A DNA stretch of 64,000 nt, taken from the NCBI GenBank assembly GCA_003221515.1, contig QHSI01000098.1, positions 1 through 64,000 on the forward strand, given 5' to 3'. This DNA is from Candidatus Rokuibacteriota bacterium (GTDB taxonomy: Bacteria > Methylomirabilota > Methylomirabilia > Rokubacteriales > CSP1-6). Every line of letters begins with the position of its first letter. The stretch's first letter is position 1. Below the pieces are notes generated by a model. The model did not search any database, was not told where the DNA came from, and saw nothing but the letters and a program-made list of their open reading frames with translations. Made by a program: the position numbers and the translations under genes. Below are positions 57,228-64,000 of this stretch, one piece after another.

Positions 57228-57619
57228 ACGCCTTGGGACGACACCTGCTGCTCGAGATGTTCGACTGCGACCCGGATGCCATCAACAACCTCGAGGCCGT
57301 CAAGGGGGCCCTGGTAGAGGCAGCAAAGCGGGCCCAGGCCACCATCGTCGACGTCGTCTTCCACGAGTTCAACCCGTTCGGTATCAGCGGTGTGGTTGTC
57401 ATTGCCGAATCCCACCTGTCGATCCACACGTGGCCGGAATACCGGTACGCGGCCGTCGACATCTTCTCCTGTGGCGATGTCCTCCAGCCCGAGGTCGCCG
57501 CCAACTATCTGGTCGAGCAATTCGCTGCCGAGCGCACCTCGATCGTCGAGATGCAGCGCGGCATGTTCCTCAACTCGGCGGTGCCGATCGTCAACAAGAG
57601 CCCGGTCAGCGTCAGTTGA
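57224..57619 (+). CDS. speD: S-adenosylmethionine decarboxylase proenzyme (class 1B)
   Basis: A 131-residue proenzyme starting MNALGRHLLLEMFDCDPDAI. The self-cleavage site lies before Ser in VVVIAESHLSIHTWPEYRYA; the Ser becomes the pyruvoyl group. VDIFSCGDVLQP carries the catalytic Cys. The product, decarboxylated SAM, supplies aminopropyl groups to SpeE. The track start is 57125; I chose GTG 57224 on size and family start, with AAAGGGGGA 9 nt upstream. Its start overlaps the leader ORF stop, and its stop overlaps speE (TTGA). Confidence 0.94.
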   Translation: MNALGRHLLLEMFDCDPDAINNLEAVKGALVEAAKRAQATIVDVVFHEFNPFGISGVVVIAESHLSIHTWPEYRYAAVDIFSCGDVLQPEVAANYLVEQFAAERTSIVEMQRGMFLNSAVPIVNKSPVSVS

Positions 57620-58536
57620 TCCATTCGCAGTCCTATAAGTGGTTCATTGAAACCACGACGCCGTTCGAAGGGCATATGCACGCCATCGCCCGGACGCTCG
57701 TCGAGACCCAGACCAAATTCCAGCACGTCGAGATTCTCCAGACGGCCGCCTATGGTAAGACCCTCGTCCTCGACGGGCGTATCCAGTCCAGTCAGGGCGA
57801 TGAGTTCATCTATCACGAGGCGCTCGTCCACCCGGGGATGCTGGCGGTCGAGGCCGCGCCCCGCAGTGCTCTGGTCATCGGCGGCGGCGAGGGGGCGACG
57901 CTCCGGGAGATCCTCAGGTATTCAACGGTGACCCGGGCCGTCATGGTCGACATCGACCGCGAGGTGGTCGACCTCTGCAAGATTCACCTCTCCGAGATGC
58001 ACCGGGGGGCCTTCGAGGACCGGCGGACCGAGCTCAGGCACGAGGACGCCCGGGCATACCTCGAGGGGACCCAGGACCGCTTCGATTTCATCTCCGTCGA
58101 CCTGGTCGAGCCGCTCGAAGAGGGCCCGGCCTGCATGCTCTTCACCAAGGAGTTCTACACGCTCGTGAGGGATCGCCTCACGCCCTGTGGCACCATGACG
58201 ATGCAGGCCGGGATGACGAAGGTCGGCGAGCTGGCCTTCTTCTCTTCTATTCACCGGACGCTCCGGGAGGTCTTCCCGGTGGTCGCCGGCTATCAGAGCT
58301 TCATCTCCTGCTTCGGCACGCCGTGGGGGTTCATCGTCGCCTCCAAGAAGGTCGACCCGACGCGACAGGACGCCCAGACGGTGGACAGGCTCATCGCCGA
58401 GCGGGTGAAGGATCCGCTTGAGTACTGGGACGGCGCCACGCACCAGCACGCCTTCGGCCTCCCGAAGTTCATCCGCAAGGCTGTTGCGCAGCAAACTCGC
58501 GTCGTCACCGACGCGAACCCCCTCATCGTCTCCTGA
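57616..58536 (+). CDS. speE: Spermidine (polyamine) synthase
   Basis: About 306 residues. It transfers aminopropyl from decarboxylated SAM to putrescine. Motifs are TLVLDGRIQSSQGDEFIYHE, ALVIGGGEGATLREIL, MVDIDREVVDLCK, SVDLVEPLEEGPACMLFTKE and MTMQAGMTKVGE. The start is TTG 57616 inside the speD stop (TTGA), giving LIHSQSYKWFIE; the track start far upstream is in speD. It is a plain soluble form with no membrane domain. Tight coupling with speD matches their joint role. Confidence 0.93.
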   Translation: MIHSQSYKWFIETTTPFEGHMHAIARTLVETQTKFQHVEILQTAAYGKTLVLDGRIQSSQGDEFIYHEALVHPGMLAVEAAPRSALVIGGGEGATLREILRYSTVTRAVMVDIDREVVDLCKIHLSEMHRGAFEDRRTELRHEDARAYLEGTQDRFDFISVDLVEPLEEGPACMLFTKEFYTLVRDRLTPCGTMTMQAGMTKVGELAFFSSIHRTLREVFPVVAGYQSFISCFGTPWGFIVASKKVDPTRQDAQTVDRLIAERVKDPLEYWDGATHQHAFGLPKFIRKAVAQQTRVVTDANPLIVS

Positions 58537-58593
58537 CGCTCGGCCGTACACCGCCGGTGATCGCCATCGCTGCGCTTGCTCTCCGTCGCCTCT

Positions 58594-58754
58594 AGTAGGG
58601 TCGAGCGGAGCAGGGCGGGAGGGGTCGCGTGACCACGCGGCGCGCGAGCGCTGCCACTCGACGGCTGGGCTCCATCCGGGCGCGCGTCGCCCGCCGCCGT
58701 TCTCAGGGAACGGGTCTGGTCGACCCCTCCCGTCCTACTCCGCTCGACCCTGCT
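58594..58754. repeat. Inverted repeat, 34-bp arms, between speE and maf
   Basis: The left arm (58594-58627, AGTAGGGTCGAGCGGAGCAG then GGCGGGAGGGGTCG) and right arm (58721-58754) are reverse complements with three mismatches. The inner 93 nt contain no convincing gene. The element fills most of the 226-nt gap and ends 8 nt before the maf start. Its arms differ from those at 53.6 kb. Either a miniature element or a hairpin between units is possible. Confidence 0.75.
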
Positions 58755-58762
58755 GACGCTGC

Positions 58763-59347
58763 ATGAGATTGGTGCTGGCGTCGGCTTCGCCGCGGCGGCG
58801 GGAGCTCTTGCGTCAGATCTGTCCGGAGTTCGATGTGGTGCCGAGTGAGATCGACGAGACGTTGGATGGGGGGCCGACTGCGGAGGCGGTCGCTCGGTTG
58901 GCGCTCAGGAAGGCGCGCGCCGGCGCTGCGCACGCGCCATCCGCGATCGTGCTGGCGGCCGACACCGTCGTAGTGATTGACGGGATGGCACTTGGGAAGC
59001 CGGCGGGGGCTCAAGAGGCGAGGGCGATGCTGATGCGTTTGCGGGGGCGAGCGCACGAGGTCGTCACCGGCGTGGCTGTCGTCGAGGCCGGAGCAGGGCG
59101 GGAGGCGTCGACCACGGTCGTGAGTCGCGTGCTGATGGCGTCGTATCCGGACACGACGATCGAGGCGTACGTGGCGTCTGGCGCGCCCCTGGACAAGGCG
59201 GGCGGCTACGCGATCCAGGACCTCGATGGACGACTCGTCGACGCCCTCGTCGGTTCCTACACCAACGTGGTCGGGCTACCTCTGGAGGCGACCCGGCGCC
59301 TGCTCGAGGAATTCGGCGTCGCCGTCAGCGAGCGGGCGGCACCTTGA
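58763..59347 (+). CDS. maf: Maf-family nucleotide pyrophosphatase
   Basis: A 194-residue Maf/YhdE-type protein that hydrolyses non-canonical or excess nucleoside triphosphates (dTTP, UTP or modified forms). It starts MRLVLASASPRRRELLRQIC, with VLAADTVVVIDGMALGKP, RAHEVVTGVAVVE and GGYAIQDLDGRLVDALVGSY with VVGLPLEATRRLL at the end. All family motifs are intact. It overlaps the 3' end of the converging substrate-binding protein gene by 23 nt. Confidence 0.92.
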   Translation: MRLVLASASPRRRELLRQICPEFDVVPSEIDETLDGGPTAEAVARLALRKARAGAAHAPSAIVLAADTVVVIDGMALGKPAGAQEARAMLMRLRGRAHEVVTGVAVVEAGAGREASTTVVSRVLMASYPDTTIEAYVASGAPLDKAGGYAIQDLDGRLVDALVGSYTNVVGLPLEATRRLLEEFGVAVSERAAP

Positions 59348-60278
59348 TCCGTAGCAGCATCTCCTCAGGGCGTGGGATCGGCACCGCCTGCGGCAGCGGC
59401 GTGTGCGCCCGGATGATCGCGAGCGTCTGCTGAACCTGATCGGCCGAGACGAAACCGTCCGACAGATAGAGAGCACGCGCAGCCTCCAGACGCGCGGCGA
59501 AGTCCTCGGGCTCACCCACCACGCGCGCCGACAGCTTCGCTGCGAGCTCGCGCGCCGGGGACGACCGTATGCGCTCCTCGGCCCTCTGCAGCGCTCGCGT
59601 CAGGGCGAGGAGGTCGCGATCCTTGGGCCGGCGGTCGGCGCGTGCGAAGAGCGCCGCGTTCACGGTGCTGGCCCCGAGCGCCTCGGTGACCGCGCGCGGG
59701 GTTCGGAAGTCGGCGAGCAGCTTCACCCGCTTGTCGCCGAGGAGCTGCGTCGCCACCGGCTCGTGGACGAGCGCCGCGTGGATCTCGCCCGAGTCGAGGG
59801 CCGAGACGAGACCTCGCCCGCCGAGGCTGGACACGCGCACCTGGGCCACGCTCAGTCCCGCCCGTGCGAGGAGCCAGCCGAACCAGGCGTGCTCCGGCGC
59901 CCCCGGCGTCGTGACCCCGACCCGCATGGCCGACAGGTCCTCGATCGATCTGACCGTGGCGGCGTGTGGCGCCCCCACGACCAGGGCGACCGGCGGCGCG
60001 GCCGTCAGCCCGAACACGAGCCGCGGGGCCTGGGTGGCCGACCGTGGGCCGAAACGCAGGACCGCCTCCAGCGTCGTCGCGGCCAGATCGACCTGACCCT
60101 GGGCCAGCGCCTCGGCGGCGCCCGATTCGGCGCGGGTCGTCCTGATCGTCACCGTCAGCCCCTCGCGCGCGAAGTGGCCCTCGGCCTCGGCGACGCGGAT
60201 CGGCATGTACTCCGATGAGGTCGGCGGCCCGCTCACGGCGAGTGTCAGGGCCTGGAGGAGAACGATGAGCCCTAGCAT
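59325..60278 (-). CDS. ABC transporter substrate-binding protein, NMT1/TauA type
   Basis: A 317-residue periplasmic binding protein. From ATG 60278 it has a signal peptide (MLGLIVLLQALTLAVSGPPT), then YMPIRVAEAEGHFAREGLTV, AEALAQGQVDLAATTLEAVL and ALDSGEIHAALVHEPVATQL. These are typical of SBPs for sulfonates, pyrimidine-like molecules and other organics. The ligand is unknown, and no permease or ATPase genes are adjacent. The track ORF starts at 60344, but the signal peptide marks the real start. Confidence 0.82.
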   Translation of the reverse strand: MLGLIVLLQALTLAVSGPPTSSEYMPIRVAEAEGHFAREGLTVTIRTTRAESGAAEALAQGQVDLAATTLEAVLRFGPRSATQAPRLVFGLTAAPPVALVVGAPHAATVRSIEDLSAMRVGVTTPGAPEHAWFGWLLARAGLSVAQVRVSSLGGRGLVSALDSGEIHAALVHEPVATQLLGDKRVKLLADFRTPRAVTEALGASTVNAALFARADRRPKDRDLLALTRALQRAEERIRSSPARELAAKLSARVVGEPEDFAARLEAARALYLSDGFVSADQVQQTLAIIRAHTPLPQAVPIPRPEEMLLRIKVPPAR

Positions 60279-60285
60279 CGGCTCA

Positions 60286-60999
60286 GTGCCGCGAGGCCGG
60301 GCCCAACGGGGCGCCAGCCCCGGGCCGCCGCGCGACCCTGCCAAGGGCCGTTTGCTGCGCCTCTACGCGGCGCTGCTCGCCCGCTTCGGCCCTCAGCGCT
60401 GGTGGCCCGGCCGAACGCCGTATGAGATCTCCATCGGCGCCGTGCTCATCCAGCACACCGCGTGGGTCAACGCCGCACGAGCCATCGCCGCCCTCCGCTC
60501 CCGGCGACTCCTGGCGCCCGAGCGCGTCGCCGCCCTGCCAGAGGAACAGCTCGCGCGCGTGATCCGGCCTGCGGGCACCTACCGGCTGAAGGCCAGGCGT
60601 CTTCTGGCGCTGACTGGCTGGCTGCTCGATCGGCACCGCGGGAAGTTCGACGGGATGCGCAAGACGGACCTCCCGGCGCTGCGCGCGAGCCTGCTGGCGG
60701 TCCCCGGGCTCGGTCCCGAAACGGCCGACGCGATCTTGCTTTACGCCGTCGGCCGGCCCGTCTTCGTCGCGGACGCGTACACCCGGCGCGTCCTGGCCCG
60801 CCACCGCCTGATTTCCCCGCACGCGACGTACGAGGAAGCCCGTGCCTGGCTGGAGGCGCACCTGCCGTCCGATCCCGTGCTCTTCAACGAGTTTCACGCC
60901 TTGCTCGTTGCCGTCGGGAAGTCGTATTGCCGCTCGGCGCCCCGCTGCGAGGCGTGCCCGCTTCGGCAAGATCTTCGTGGGCGTCGGCCGGCTCCCTGA
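60286..60999 (+). CDS. Endonuclease III-like HhH-GPD DNA glycosylase with altered active site
   Basis: About 237 residues. The core (ISIGAVLIQHTAWVNAARAI, VIRPAGTYRLKARRLL, HhH VPGLGPETADAILLYAVG) and the catalytic Asp in VFVADAYTRRV are present. The catalytic Lys of Endo III (GRKTAN) is replaced here by PETAD. The iron-sulfur motif has three Cys (YCRSAPRCEACPL) and no fourth. This is closer to MagIII-like 3-methyladenine glycosylases than to true Nth. The track start is 60205; GTG 60286 avoids overlap with the divergent gene and is my choice, with ATG 60265 possible. Confidence 0.75.
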   Translation: MPRGRAQRGASPGPPRDPAKGRLLRLYAALLARFGPQRWWPGRTPYEISIGAVLIQHTAWVNAARAIAALRSRRLLAPERVAALPEEQLARVIRPAGTYRLKARRLLALTGWLLDRHRGKFDGMRKTDLPALRASLLAVPGLGPETADAILLYAVGRPVFVADAYTRRVLARHRLISPHATYEEARAWLEAHLPSDPVLFNEFHALLVAVGKSYCRSAPRCEACPLRQDLRGRRPAP

Positions 61000-61005
61000 G
61001 AGCGC

Positions 61006-61028
61006 CCGCCGGCCGCGCGAGCCGGCGG
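61006..61028. terminator. Hairpin between converging genes
   Basis: CCGCCGGC (61006-61013) pairs perfectly with GCCGGCGG (61021-61028) around a 7-nt loop, in the 37-nt gap between the glycosylase (+) and murG (-). There is no U-tract, so the terminator role is only plausible. Confidence 0.4.
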
Positions 61029-61036
61029 CAGGGGCT

Positions 61037-62194
61037 TCAGGCCTCGCGCCACGACTCGGTGAGGAGCGCGACCAGGCGCTCGGCGGCGTCGGGGATCGCC
61101 AGAGTCCGTGCCTGCTCGCCCATCTGCTTGAGTTTCGCCGGGTCGGCCAGGAGCATGTGCACCCGGCGGACGAGCAGGTTGGGTGTGAGCATCGCCTGGG
61201 GAATCATGACCGCTCCGCCGGCGCGCTCGACGAGCCGCGCGTTCGCCGTCTGCTCGTCGCCCCGAGCGCCCGGTAACGGCACGTAGAGCGCCGGCTTCCC
61301 GAGCTGGCAGCACTCGTTCACGGTGCCGGCGCCCGCGCGCGCCACCACCAGCGCCGCGGTCGCATAGATCTCGGCGAGCTCGGCGCCGACGTAGGGCACG
61401 AGGGTGTAGCGGCGCGCCAGCGCGGGCGGCAGCGTCGCGCGCAGGCCCTCGAGCGCCCTCCGGTCGCCCGTTGCGGGATTGTCGCCGCACTGGTGGATGA
61501 CCTGCGCGCGCTCGAGGAGCGGGATGATCGCGTCGGCGACGACCTGGTTGATGCGGTGCGCCCCGAGCGCGCCCCCTGTGACGTACACGAGCGGCAGAGC
61601 CGGATCGAGCTGGAAGCGGGCGATCGCGCTCGCCCTCGAGCCGTCGCGGAGCTCGGGGCGAAGCGGATTGCCAGTTACGGTGACGCCAGAAGAGGCAAAG
61701 GTGTCGGCGCTGCCGGGAAAGGTGACCGCGATGCGGCTGGCGAAGCGGGCTCCGATCCGGTTCGCGAGGCCGGGAACGGCCGTCTGCTCGTGCAGGACGA
61801 TGGGCAAGCGCAGGAGCGCGGCACCGAGCACGACGGGCAGCGCGACGAAGCCGCCCGTACCGAAGACGACGCGGGGGTGCAAGGCGCGTAGCGCCCGCAC
61901 GGCGTCCAGGACTCCCATCGGGGCGTTGACGAGCAGGTCGGCCACGTTCTGCCACGCCCAGGAGCGCCGGAGCTTGCCGGTGGAAATCGCGATGTAGGGG
62001 ATTCCACTCTCCGGGACGCGCTTGGCCTCGACGCCGGTCCGAGAGCCGATCCAGACACAGGAGTAAGACCGCTGGCGCAGGAGGGTCGCGACCGCGAGAC
62101 CCGGGCTCGTGTGACCGCCCGTGCCCCCACCCGCGATGACAACGTGTGGTGGAGCGCTCGTTGGCGGACCTGTCAACCCGAGCGGCTCGTCCAC
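61037..62194 (-). CDS. murG: UDP-N-acetylglucosamine--undecaprenyl-pyrophosphoryl-MurNAc-pentapeptide GlcNAc transferase
   Basis: A 385-residue GT28 enzyme that makes lipid II at the inner membrane. The N-domain G-loop is VVIAGGGTGGHTSPGLAVAT, with VVFGTGGFVALPVVLGA and HEQTAVPGLANRIGA. The C-domain has YVTGGALGAHRINQVV and the UDP-GlcNAc site VVARAGAGTVNECCQLGKPA. In the track it is the tail of 61037..62809, whose first part is antiphase ddl. The start is unclear: GTG 62194 (VDEPLGLTGPPTSAPPH) or TTG 62176. It follows ddl in the same direction. Confidence 0.93.
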   Translation of the reverse strand: MDEPLGLTGPPTSAPPHVVIAGGGTGGHTSPGLAVATLLRQRSYSCVWIGSRTGVEAKRVPESGIPYIAISTGKLRRSWAWQNVADLLVNAPMGVLDAVRALRALHPRVVFGTGGFVALPVVLGAALLRLPIVLHEQTAVPGLANRIGARFASRIAVTFPGSADTFASSGVTVTGNPLRPELRDGSRASAIARFQLDPALPLVYVTGGALGAHRINQVVADAIIPLLERAQVIHQCGDNPATGDRRALEGLRATLPPALARRYTLVPYVGAELAEIYATAALVVARAGAGTVNECCQLGKPALYVPLPGARGDEQTANARLVERAGGAVMIPQAMLTPNLLVRRVHMLLADPAKLKQMGEQARTLAIPDAAERLVALLTESWREA

Positions 62195-62214
62195 AGGTCC
62201 TCCAGCGCCCGACG

Positions 62215-63342
62215 TCAACTCGCCCGGCTCTTGTCCCGGTGACGCTCGAGGGCGAGGGCGATCAGGCGGTCGATCAGCTCGGTGTAGCGGAGGCCGGTGG
62301 CTTCCCACATCTTCGCGTAGCCGCTCGTCGACGTGAAGCCGGGGATCGTGTTGATCTCGTTGATCAGCAACCGGTCGCCCTCGAGAAAGAAATCGACGCG
62401 CGCCATCCCCGAGCAGTCGATCGCCCGGAAGGCGGCGATCGCCAGCTCGCGGACCTGCCGCGTGATCTCCGGCGACACGGGCGCCGGCACCGTGACCCTC
62501 GCCTGGCCCTCGAGGTACTTCGTCGAGTAGTCGTACCACTCGCTCTCGTACGTGATCTCGCACGGAAGCGACGCGGCCGGCTCGTCGTTGCCGAGCACGC
62601 TGACCTCGATCTCGCGTCCACGCACGGCGCGCTCCACGACGATCTTGCGATCGTGCCTGGCCGCGAGGTCGACAGCGGCGGGAAGCGCCGCGGCGTCGCG
62701 GACCTTGCTGATCCCGACGCTCGAGCCGAGGTTCGCGGGCTTGACGAAGCACGGAAAGCCCAGCGTCTGGGCGACGCGCGCGGCCACGCGCGCGCGAGCG
62801 CTGCGCCACTCGTGTCGATGGACGACCACGTACTCGGCCATCGGCAGGCCGTGCGCCTGGAACACGGCCCTCATCGTCACTTTGTCCATGCCGACGGCCG
62901 AGGCGAGGACGCTCGCGCCGACGTAGGGCACGTCGGCCAGCTCGAACAGCCCCTGGATCGTCCCGTCCTCGCCGTAGGGGCCGTGCAGCATGATGACGAC
63001 CACGTCGAGGCCCTGGCGAAGCTCGGGAGGAAGGCTGCCGGCAGGCTCGGTGCGGACCAGGCTCTGGCCGGAGGCGGTGTCGACGGCCTCGGCGCGGTCG
63101 GCGAGGGCTTTCTTCACGGCGCCGTCGGCGTCGCCCGACGGCAGTGCGACCCGCGCATCAGCCGCCAGCGCCCGCAGCGGATCTCCGCCGACCACCCAGC
63201 GGCCGCTCCGGGCGATCCCGAGGGGGACGACCGCGTGACCGAGCTCCTCGAGGGCGGCGATGACGGAAGCGGCGGAGGCGAGCGAGACCTCGTGCTCGCC
63301 GGAGCGCCCGCCGAAGACGACGCCCACGCGCAGGCGTGGCAT
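62215..63342 (-). CDS. ddl: D-alanine--D-alanine ligase
   Basis: This 375-residue ATP-grasp enzyme makes the D-Ala-D-Ala end of peptidoglycan. It starts [20 protein letters not shown], with [40 protein letters not shown], and the metal/ATP segment [20 protein letters not shown]. It has the F/Y-type active site of D-Ala-D-Ala rather than D-Ala-D-Lac enzymes as far as can be judged by eye. It is 20-21 nt from murG, forming a small wall-synthesis unit on the minus strand. Confidence 0.95.
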   Translation of the reverse strand: MPRLRVGVVFGGRSGEHEVSLASAASVIAALEELGHAVVPLGIARSGRWVVGGDPLRALAADARVALPSGDADGAVKKALADRAEAVDTASGQSLVRTEPAGSLPPELRQGLDVVVIMLHGPYGEDGTIQGLFELADVPYVGASVLASAVGMDKVTMRAVFQAHGLPMAEYVVVHRHEWRSARARVAARVAQTLGFPCFVKPANLGSSVGISKVRDAAALPAAVDLAARHDRKIVVERAVRGREIEVSVLGNDEPAASLPCEITYESEWYDYSTKYLEGQARVTVPAPVSPEITRQVRELAIAAFRAIDCSGMARVDFFLEGDRLLINEINTIPGFTSTSGYAKMWEATGLRYTELIDRLIALALERHRDKSRAS

Positions 63343-63378
63343 GAAGCTATTCTAGCAGGGGGGTTCGGCCGGCCGAGC

Positions 63379-63819
63379 CTACTGGGTCGCGATCAAAATG
63401 GCCTTGGCGATGAGGCCTACGAGCTCCCACACCAGCCCGATCCACCAGTCCCGCGCGAGCCAGATCCCGATGACGATGCCGACGTACGCGGCGCCCAGGA
63501 AGAACCAGTCCGGCAGTTGGCGAAATGGCACGAACATCCTGATGATACCGGCACCGATCGCGCCGACGAAGGCGACGACACCGCCGGCGGCGGCCAGCGC
63601 CAGCGGCGTGAGCAGCACGAACATGAACGAGGTGACGATCGCCTCGCCACGACCTATAGGCGTCGCGAACCTCTCACGTACCGCCGGCTGGTCCGCGAGG
63701 TACTGGAGCGCCAGCTCGACCTTGCCCCAGCTGACGAACCCGCTGTAGGTGAGGAGGAACAGGACGCTGAACCCCAGCAGGACCCAGTGGCGCTTTCGGA
63801 GCAGATTCAGCGGCCACAT
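63379..63819 (-). CDS. Small integral membrane protein of unknown function
   Basis: A 146-residue protein with an N-terminal helix (RHWVLLGFSVLFLLTYSGF) and two or three more in FMFVLLTPLALAAAGGVVAF, GAIGAGIIRMFV and YVGIVIGIWLARDWWIGLVW. No family is recognised. It begins 2 nt after the rarA stop and precedes ddl by 36 nt, so it lies between a repair gene and wall genes in one direction. The loop between helices 1 and 2 is soluble (ELALQYLADQPAVRERFATP). Confidence 0.65.
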   Translation of the reverse strand: MWPLNLLRKRHWVLLGFSVLFLLTYSGFVSWGKVELALQYLADQPAVRERFATPIGRGEAIVTSFMFVLLTPLALAAAGGVVAFVGAIGAGIIRMFVPFRQLPDWFFLGAAYVGIVIGIWLARDWWIGLVWELVGLIAKAILIATQ

Positions 63820-63821
63820 GC

Positions 63822-64000
63822 CTATACCCTAGGGCGTCGCCGCTCAGATCGCCAATGTTTCCACTCGGCCAGGCGACGTCCGAGCTCCGCCTCGAGCCCG
63901 CGATCGGTCGGCCGATAGTACTGGCGCCCGCGCAGCGCCTCCGGCAGGTCTTCCTGGTCCACACGCGCCTCCGGCGCGTCGTGAGCGTACTGGTAGCCCG
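63822..64000 (-). CDS. rarA: Replication-associated recombination protein A, C-terminal part
   Basis: The minus strand from the window end reads GYQYAHDAPEARVDQEDLPE then LRGRQYYRPTDRGLEAELGR and stops at TAG (63822-63824). This is the C-terminal signature of RarA/MgsA (usually YxYPHDY...YYxPTDRGxE), a AAA+ ATPase acting at stalled replication forks. Only the last ~58 codons are present; the ATPase domain lies beyond the window. The ORF track shows only a shadow here. Confidence 0.82.
   Translation of the reverse strand, partial: GYQYAHDAPEARVDQEDLPEALRGRQYYRPTDRGLEAELGRRLAEWKHWRSERRRPRV

Noticed and set aside
60285-60345. GC-rich run GGCGCCAGCCCCGGGCCGCC as a fourth, inverted copy of the palindromic element
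   Set aside because: Only the short CCAGCCCCG core matches; the flanks that are shared by copies A, B and C are absent.

Overview
This 64 kb window is a dense, GC-rich bacterial chromosome segment. LptD and LolA point to a Gram-negative, diderm cell. The mix of housekeeping genes with TAXI/NMT1-type solute-binding proteins and divided metabolic operons fits a soil or subsurface lineage such as Methylomirabilota/Rokubacteria. That placement is inference and was not tested by search. Genes are packed tightly, and many neighbours overlap by 4 nt (ATGA, GTGA, TTGA and apparently CTGA).

Layout, left to right. (1) 1-9783: the end of galU, then a nicotinate phosphoribosyltransferase, trpC, a Trp-rich repeat ORF, trpF, trpB, trpA, accD, folC and lptD. 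(2) 9780-15717: a surface-glycan-like module of a DegT aminotransferase, a nucleotide-sugar dehydrogenase, a UbiA-type prenyl-phosphate transferase and a DUF362 protein split by a large intein. (3) 15719-26198: gltX, a phosphatase, a Na/Pi symporter, glnB, glnE, polA and coaE. (4) 26208-32790: a 2H phosphoesterase, rsmA, an M23 peptidase, rnj and ftsK. (5) 32791-38825: a more broken region with small membrane ORFs, gene remnants, an ECF sigma/anti-sigma pair, a methyltransferase, DinB, a TAXI protein without a signal peptide and a truncated ABC permease. (6) 38854-53621: lolA, yajQ, a PilZ gene, rimO, pgpA, cinA, a TPR lipoprotein, thpR, recA, pilT, recX, alaS, a two-component pair and an MBL-fold lipoprotein. 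(7) 53622-64000: an inverted-repeat element, rlmI, a methyltransferase, the polyamine genes speB (minus) and speD-speE (plus), a second inverted-repeat element, maf, a substrate-binding protein, a HhH-GPD protein, then minus-strand murG, ddl, a membrane protein and the 3' end of rarA.

Most unusual items. An ORF of 129 codons fits exactly between trpC (ATGA overlap) and trpF (2-nt gap). It consists of eight 15-residue units and encodes nine tryptophans inside the tryptophan operon. A 523-residue intein with a LAGLIDADG endonuclease and two helix-turn-helix-like segments interrupts the conserved K-TH site of the DUF362 protein. A palindromic element of about 55 bp occurs three times, once in frame inside glnE. 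speD has an 11-codon leader ORF that overlaps its start. A perfect 14-bp palindrome sits on the -35 box of the recA promoter. Two large intergenic inverted repeats look like miniature mobile elements or hairpins.

Limits: everything was read by eye from sequence and the ORF track. No homology search, folding or codon statistics were run. Motif positions are approximate.
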